Shown here: in pieces, positions 60,895-64,000 of the stretch
How positions within the stretch are numbered: the stretch's first letter is position 1
How the letters are laid out: the number at the start of each line of letters is the position of its first letter
The notes under the pieces: generated by a model
Seen by the model: the letters and a program-made list of their open reading frames with translations, nothing else
Told to the model about the DNA's origin: nothing
Databases searched by the model: none
NCBI GenBank assembly: GCA_001692895.1
Contig: KV748178.1
Location: forward strand, 2,776,536-2,840,535
DNA: 64,000 nucleotides
Direction: 5' to 3'
Source: Cenococcum geophilum 1.58
Taxonomy: Eukaryota; Ascomycota; Dothideomycetes; Gloniales; Gloniaceae
Position numbers and translations under genes: made by a program

Positions 60895-60985
60895 GCTTAA
60901 ACGTAATTCCGGTGGTTTCGTATAAATATAGTTAGTTAGCTTGCGGACCGATTGAAAATCCGTACTAACGGAATTACGTCTAAGC
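60895..60985 (-). mobile_element. 91-bp MITE-like unit, copy 2 (inverted)
   Basis: It is the reverse-complement relative of 59186-59276 and has the same length. Similarity to the outside of copy 1 resumes beyond the LTR element: the bases after its TSD (63605 on, TAAGGTAA) match the sequence next to copy 1. The LTR element therefore inserted at the edge of this arm. Confidence 0.7.
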
Positions 60986-60989
60986 TTAC
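60985..60989. repeat. target-site duplication CTTAC, left copy (LTR element 60990-63599)
   Basis: CTTAC precedes the left LTR. CTTAT at 63600-63604 is the partner, differing by one C-to-T change. Confidence 0.75.
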
Positions 60990-61197
60990 TGTCGGAACAC
61001 ATGACCTAAGGCTAATATCACGTAATGTCGTAATCGTAGTCTTGTTAGGTTGTATGATCGTTATTCGCAGAGGATCGTAAAGATCGCGGTGCCTAAGTAG
61101 GGGGTTAATTAGTCACCATAAGGATAACTAATCAAAGACACGACAACAATACGTTAACGACACGTAACCACGTAACTTCTGTCTATATATTCCGACA
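60990..61197 (-). repeat. 208-bp LTR, left (3' if the coding strand is minus)
   Basis: It shares about 95% of its sequence by eye with 63392-63599; differences are mainly transitions. It ends CACGTAACTTCTGTCTATAT followed by ATTCCGACA-type bases. Confidence 0.85.
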
Positions 61198-61229
61198 CTA
61201 GCAGTTCTTTCTTTATGCGTAAAATAGCT

Positions 61230-61770
61230 ATCCTAAGACACGTAACCACGTAACCTTTGTCCATATATTCTAATGCTAGCAGTACGGTGCTAGCGACGGG
61301 GTTGTATTCTAGGGAGTAAAGCTCTACCTGGTCGTGTTTAGGTCGCAGGCGTATTAGCGCGATAGTTATTAGATTTAGGTAGCGGTACGGTGCGAGCATC
61401 GGGTGGTAATAGTGGTTAAACGTAGAGCTCGTCTATCGGTCGGTCGGTAGATCGCAGGCGTATCGGCACAATCGTTCGGTTGGGTTGTAATAGCAGGCGT
61501 ATTAGCGCTATCGGTTGGTTAATGTATCATATGCATATCGGCACGATTATTGTCTGTATAGGTAGTAGTACGGTACCAGCGATAGGGTCGTTCGGGTAGT
61601 AGTATAATGCTAGTAATAGGGTCGTATTTGTAGGCGTATTGGCACGAATTCTTGTCTGTCCGTAGGCGTACTAGCGCGGCAGTTGTCTTATTCGTAGGTT
61701 ACGGGCGTTTGGGGGCGTACATAACCACATAACCTTTATTAATATATTCCAACACTAGCAGTTCTTTCTT
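61230..61770. repeat. degenerate minisatellite and partial LTR ends
   Basis: Units built on GCAGGCGTATTnGCnC and GTAGTACGGTnCnAGCGATAGGGTCG recur irregularly. Two truncated copies of the LTR tail (ACGTAACCACGTAACCTTTG followed by TATATTC) lie at about 61233-61283 and 61715-61765. No coding frame is convincing here; the minus-strand open stretch at 61154-61399 starts in this repeat zone and ends inside the LTR. Confidence 0.7.
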
Positions 61771-61784
61771 TGTGGCGCTGTAGG

Positions 61785-61915
61785 AAGGCAGTCAGGTGTT
61801 GGTTTAGCTGTAGGTGGAAGCAGTAGATATCAGTTAGCTGTAGGCGGAGCAGTAAGTAGTTAATTAGCTGCAGGCAGAGCAGCAGGGGTTGGTTAGCTGG
61901 TAGAAGCCTAGCTGG
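61785..61915. repeat. about 34-bp tandem repeat, three to four units
   Basis: Units resemble GTTAGCTGTAGGCGGAGCAG with variable spacers. They lie between the minisatellite and the coding relic of the LTR element. Confidence 0.75.
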
Positions 61916-61959
61916 TGGTGTTTTATTAAACGTCGTACGTTTCTAATGTTTTACCTATT

Positions 61960-62940
61960 CCCTATTGTTTACCACCAAGATTAATTTTAAGCTTTGACTT
62001 AAGCTAGGAAAAGGGCTTAACAAGCTTACTCTTGCTGTTAAATCTCTTCTTAACGTTAAGCTTCGATTTGAGCCTAATAAGCTTATCATTAAACTTTTTC
62101 TAGACGTCGAGCTTCGAGCTGAGCTTGGCGAGCCTGGCGAGCTTACTCTTGTGCTTCCTTTTGCCATTTACCTTCTATCTACTCTATAAGTACGCTTATA
62201 AGAGAGTAACGTTGATTAGTTAGTTAAATTTGAAATCCTTAGCTTTTAAGGTACGCAATTAGCTCTTATAAGGTCTTTCTAGTAACAAGAGCAAAATCGG
62301 CTATTATAAAGCCTTAAGTTTGTAGAAATCGTGGAATTTATACCGAATCGGAAAGTTATGTGGCGTCCCTTATAATTTGAATGGTTCTTTCGTTAGAAAC
62401 AAAGGTAGGCATAATGGCAGGTTGCGGAGGTTCGTACGAGTTTAGCTGTCGTGGCTCCTTAACTTTGGTTAACAAAGAGGGTAAAGCTAGCGGAGCTTCC
62501 GCGGATAGAGCTTACGCGGACTGAGCTTGTATGGGCGGAGCTTGTATAGACGGAGGTTGCGCGGACGGAGGTTGCGTAGACGGAACTTGAGCAGACGGAG
62601 CTTGCGCAGACGTAGCTTGCGCGGACGTAGCTTGTATAGGCGGAGGTTGTGTAGGCGGAGCTTATATAGACGGAGCTTGAGCAAACGGAGTAGGGAGGTT
62701 GGGTAGAGGATCGTCCTTTAAGGCTTGCGGGCCTATTATATTATCGTCTTAAGAGTTGAGCTTCTTTTGGTCGTTTGTTTAGTCTTAATTTCCGCTGGAG
62801 TCTACCTGTTAATTTCTAGAGTCCACCTGTGTCTCGTCCTCATCTAACGTCTTAATAGTCTCTTCCTTTAACGTTTTATCTAGCTCTTCCTTTAACGTCT
62901 CGTCTAGTTCTTCCGTGGAACCGTTCTACTGTTAGTTGGC
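61960..62940 (-). pseudogene. damaged frame of the RT-less LTR element: acidic, P/Q-repeat and coiled-coil protein
   Basis: One minus-strand frame can be followed without a shift from about 62940 down to 61960, broken only by TAA and TAG. The parts in order are: an acidic start (EELDETLKEELDKTLKEE, DEDETQVDS); a five-residue repeat over about 62490-62690 with units such as PSAQA, PPTQP and ATSAQ (15-bp DNA unit); and a globular-looking part (NSYEPPQPAIMPTFVSNERT, later IIADFALVTRKTL and ELIAYLKS). The end is a glutamine/arginine/alanine-rich helix (KWQKEAQE, ARQARQAQLEARRLEKV). It could be a gag-like structural protein. The family is not recognised. Shorter open stretches in other frames (61955-62167 and 62487-62684) are its shadows. 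Confidence 0.6.
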
Positions 62941-63120
62941 AATAGAGGGTAGGCGAGCAGGTAAGGCCGTCGGTTGGCAATGGAGGGCAGGCTAGCAGGG
63001 CCGTCGATTAAGGTGTGGTAGGCTAGCAGGGCCGTCGATTGACTGTATATGGCAGGCTAGTAGGGCCGTCAATTGAGGTGTGGTAGGCTGGCAGGGCCGT
63101 CAATTGGTAGAAGCCTAGCT
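62940..63120. repeat. about 38-bp minisatellite
   Basis: GGCAGGCTAGCAGGGCCGTCGATTG-type units (GTCGATTGAGGTGTGGTAGG variants) are repeated four to five times at the 5' side of the coding relic. Confidence 0.8.
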
Positions 63121-63149
63121 TATAGTGTTCCTGACACCAGAATCGATCA

Positions 63150-63350
63150 GTTCGCTGCCGTACGCTCTAAAGATTAATAGGAAGGTAGCAATAGTAAAAA
63201 GAGAGCTGCCGAACGCTCTAAAAGCTGCCGAACGCTTTTTGCCTTTCTACTACTCTTTATGACAAAGCAAGTAGCTAACTGCCGAATGTTATATAACTTG
63301 CTCAATCCACAAGACTGCCGAACGTCTTCTTGAATTATAATCGCAGAATG
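63150..63350. repeat. dispersed CTGCCGAACG repeats
   Basis: The word CTGCCG(A/T)ACG(C/T)(T/C) occurs at about 63152, 63207, 63227 and 63313, with a changed copy near 63280. Spacing is irregular. This lies in the leader next to the right LTR. Confidence 0.7.
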
Positions 63351-63391
63351 CCCTAGGTTAAGTGCTTAATCTATACGCATTTATTAATTAA

Positions 63392-63599
63392 TGTCGGAAC
63401 ACATAACCTAAGGCTAATATCACGTAATGTCGTAATCGTAGTCTTGTTAGGTTGTATAATCGTTATTCGTAGAGGATCGTAAGGATCGCGGTGCCTAAGT
63501 AGGGGGTTGATTAGTTACTATAAGGATAACTAATTAAAGACATGATGACGACACGTTAACGACACGTAACCACGTAACTTCTGTCTATATATTCCGACA
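63392..63599 (-). repeat. 208-bp LTR, right (5' if the coding strand is minus)
   Basis: It starts TGTCGGAACACATAACC and ends ATTCCGACA, followed by CTTAT. Confidence 0.85.
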
Positions 63600-63604
63600 C
63601 TTAT
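63600..63604. repeat. target-site duplication CTTAT, right copy (LTR element)
   Basis: It differs from CTTAC at 60985-60989 by a single C-to-T change. Confidence 0.7.
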
Positions 63605-64000
63605 TAAGGTAATAAGCTTGCTAAGTTAGGGTAGTAAGGACCTAATTCGGGTTAATAAAACCATTACTACCTTTTATTAAACGGAAGATCAAAAATAAAA
63701 GCTATATTTTATTAATTAAGGTTAGAGCCTCTATATAGCTACTAAGATACTTCTTCGGATTCGTTATACGGCATATCTAGAAATCGATAATTAGGCTCTC
63801 TTACCCGTCCACCTCCATGATCAAAATCGTTACAACTTAAGCACTTTAGCTTCCAGAAGTTACGTATTTCTTTAGTAGACAACATACTACCACCGTAAAT
63901 TCCACCTTAATGCTTTCTAGGTGCGTAGATAACTGGCCGTATAGGAATATAGCAAAGTTCCTAAATAATAAAAAGTCAGCAATAATTATTATTAATAATT
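63605..64000. other. AT-rich DNA at the window end
   Basis: The first bases continue the inverted repeat interrupted by the LTR element. Nothing else is recognised; a stretch at about 63770-63930 is less AT-rich but has no clear frame. Confidence 0.5.

Larger units (their letters stand above)
60990..63599 (-). mobile_element. RT-less LTR element (2.6 kb) with one unrecognised frame
   Basis: Two 208-bp LTRs (60990-61197 and 63392-63599) begin TGTCGGAACACAT and end TATTCCGACA, so the outer 8 bases are an inverted repeat. A 5-bp duplication is present. The interior of 2.2 kb has no reverse transcriptase, integrase or protease motif that I can find. It contains a damaged minus-strand frame (about 61960-62940), three zones of short tandem repeats, and partial copies of the LTR end near 61233-61283 and 61715-61765. 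It is probably a non-autonomous retrotransposon of the large (LARD) or short (TRIM) kind. It might be mobilised by an unrelated autonomous element. Confidence 0.75.

Noticed and set aside
62487-62684. 65-codon basic repeat frame (KLRL type)
   Set aside because: It lies in the same 15-bp repeat as the longer minus-strand frame of the LTR element, which explains the region better.

Overview
The window looks like a repeat-filled, AT-rich block of a filamentous ascomycete (Pezizomycotina) genome that has been through repeat-induced point mutation (RIP). The elements present (chromodomain Ty3/Gypsy, Ty1/Copia with short LTRs, a Tad-like LINE) fit such a genome. Every element-encoded reading frame I could follow is broken almost only by TAA and TAG codons, as expected when C:G to T:A changes hit CAA, CAG and TGG. 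I found no intact host gene, no tRNA and no rRNA. The species cannot be named from this sequence.

Layout. (1) 1-16082 is a heavily mutated block with scattered pieces of unrecognised coding sequence on both strands and two related palindromes. (2) 16088-39515 is one Gypsy element on the minus strand (Gypsy-A, TSD TAACG) that received three later insertions: a 1.9 kb TA-flanked element full of satellite DNA (17884-19802), a complete second Gypsy (Gypsy-B, 24251-32225, TSD AATTT) inside gag, and a 5.5 kb Tad-like LINE (33824-39334, 12-bp TSD) inside the 5' LTR. (3) 39521-43373 carries a long damaged plus-strand coding region of unknown product. (4) 43374-48878 is a full-length Copia element (144-bp LTRs, TSD GTTCC) whose gag-pol is a single frame of 1,629 codons broken by stop codons. 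(5) 48884-51159 has no recognisable content. (6) 51165-58915 is a third Gypsy copy (Gypsy-D, plus strand, TSD CCTAG), structurally complete and without large insertions. (7) 58921-63604 is rich in inverted repeats: a pair of inverted 91-bp MITE-like units, a 330-bp fold-back, a 12-bp satellite, and a 2.6 kb LTR element without reverse transcriptase that carries an unrecognised frame. (8) 63605-64000 is unassigned.

The most noteworthy signals are: an accessory antisense frame with two cysteine clusters, kept between pol and the 3' LTR in all three Gypsy copies; the RT-less LTR element 60990-63599 with a long proline/glutamine-repeat protein relic; the TA-flanked satellite-bearing element; and conversion of the catalytic YxDD to YxNN in all four LTR-element reverse transcriptases, while the LINE keeps FIDD. 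All identifications are by reading motifs; no database search was possible.
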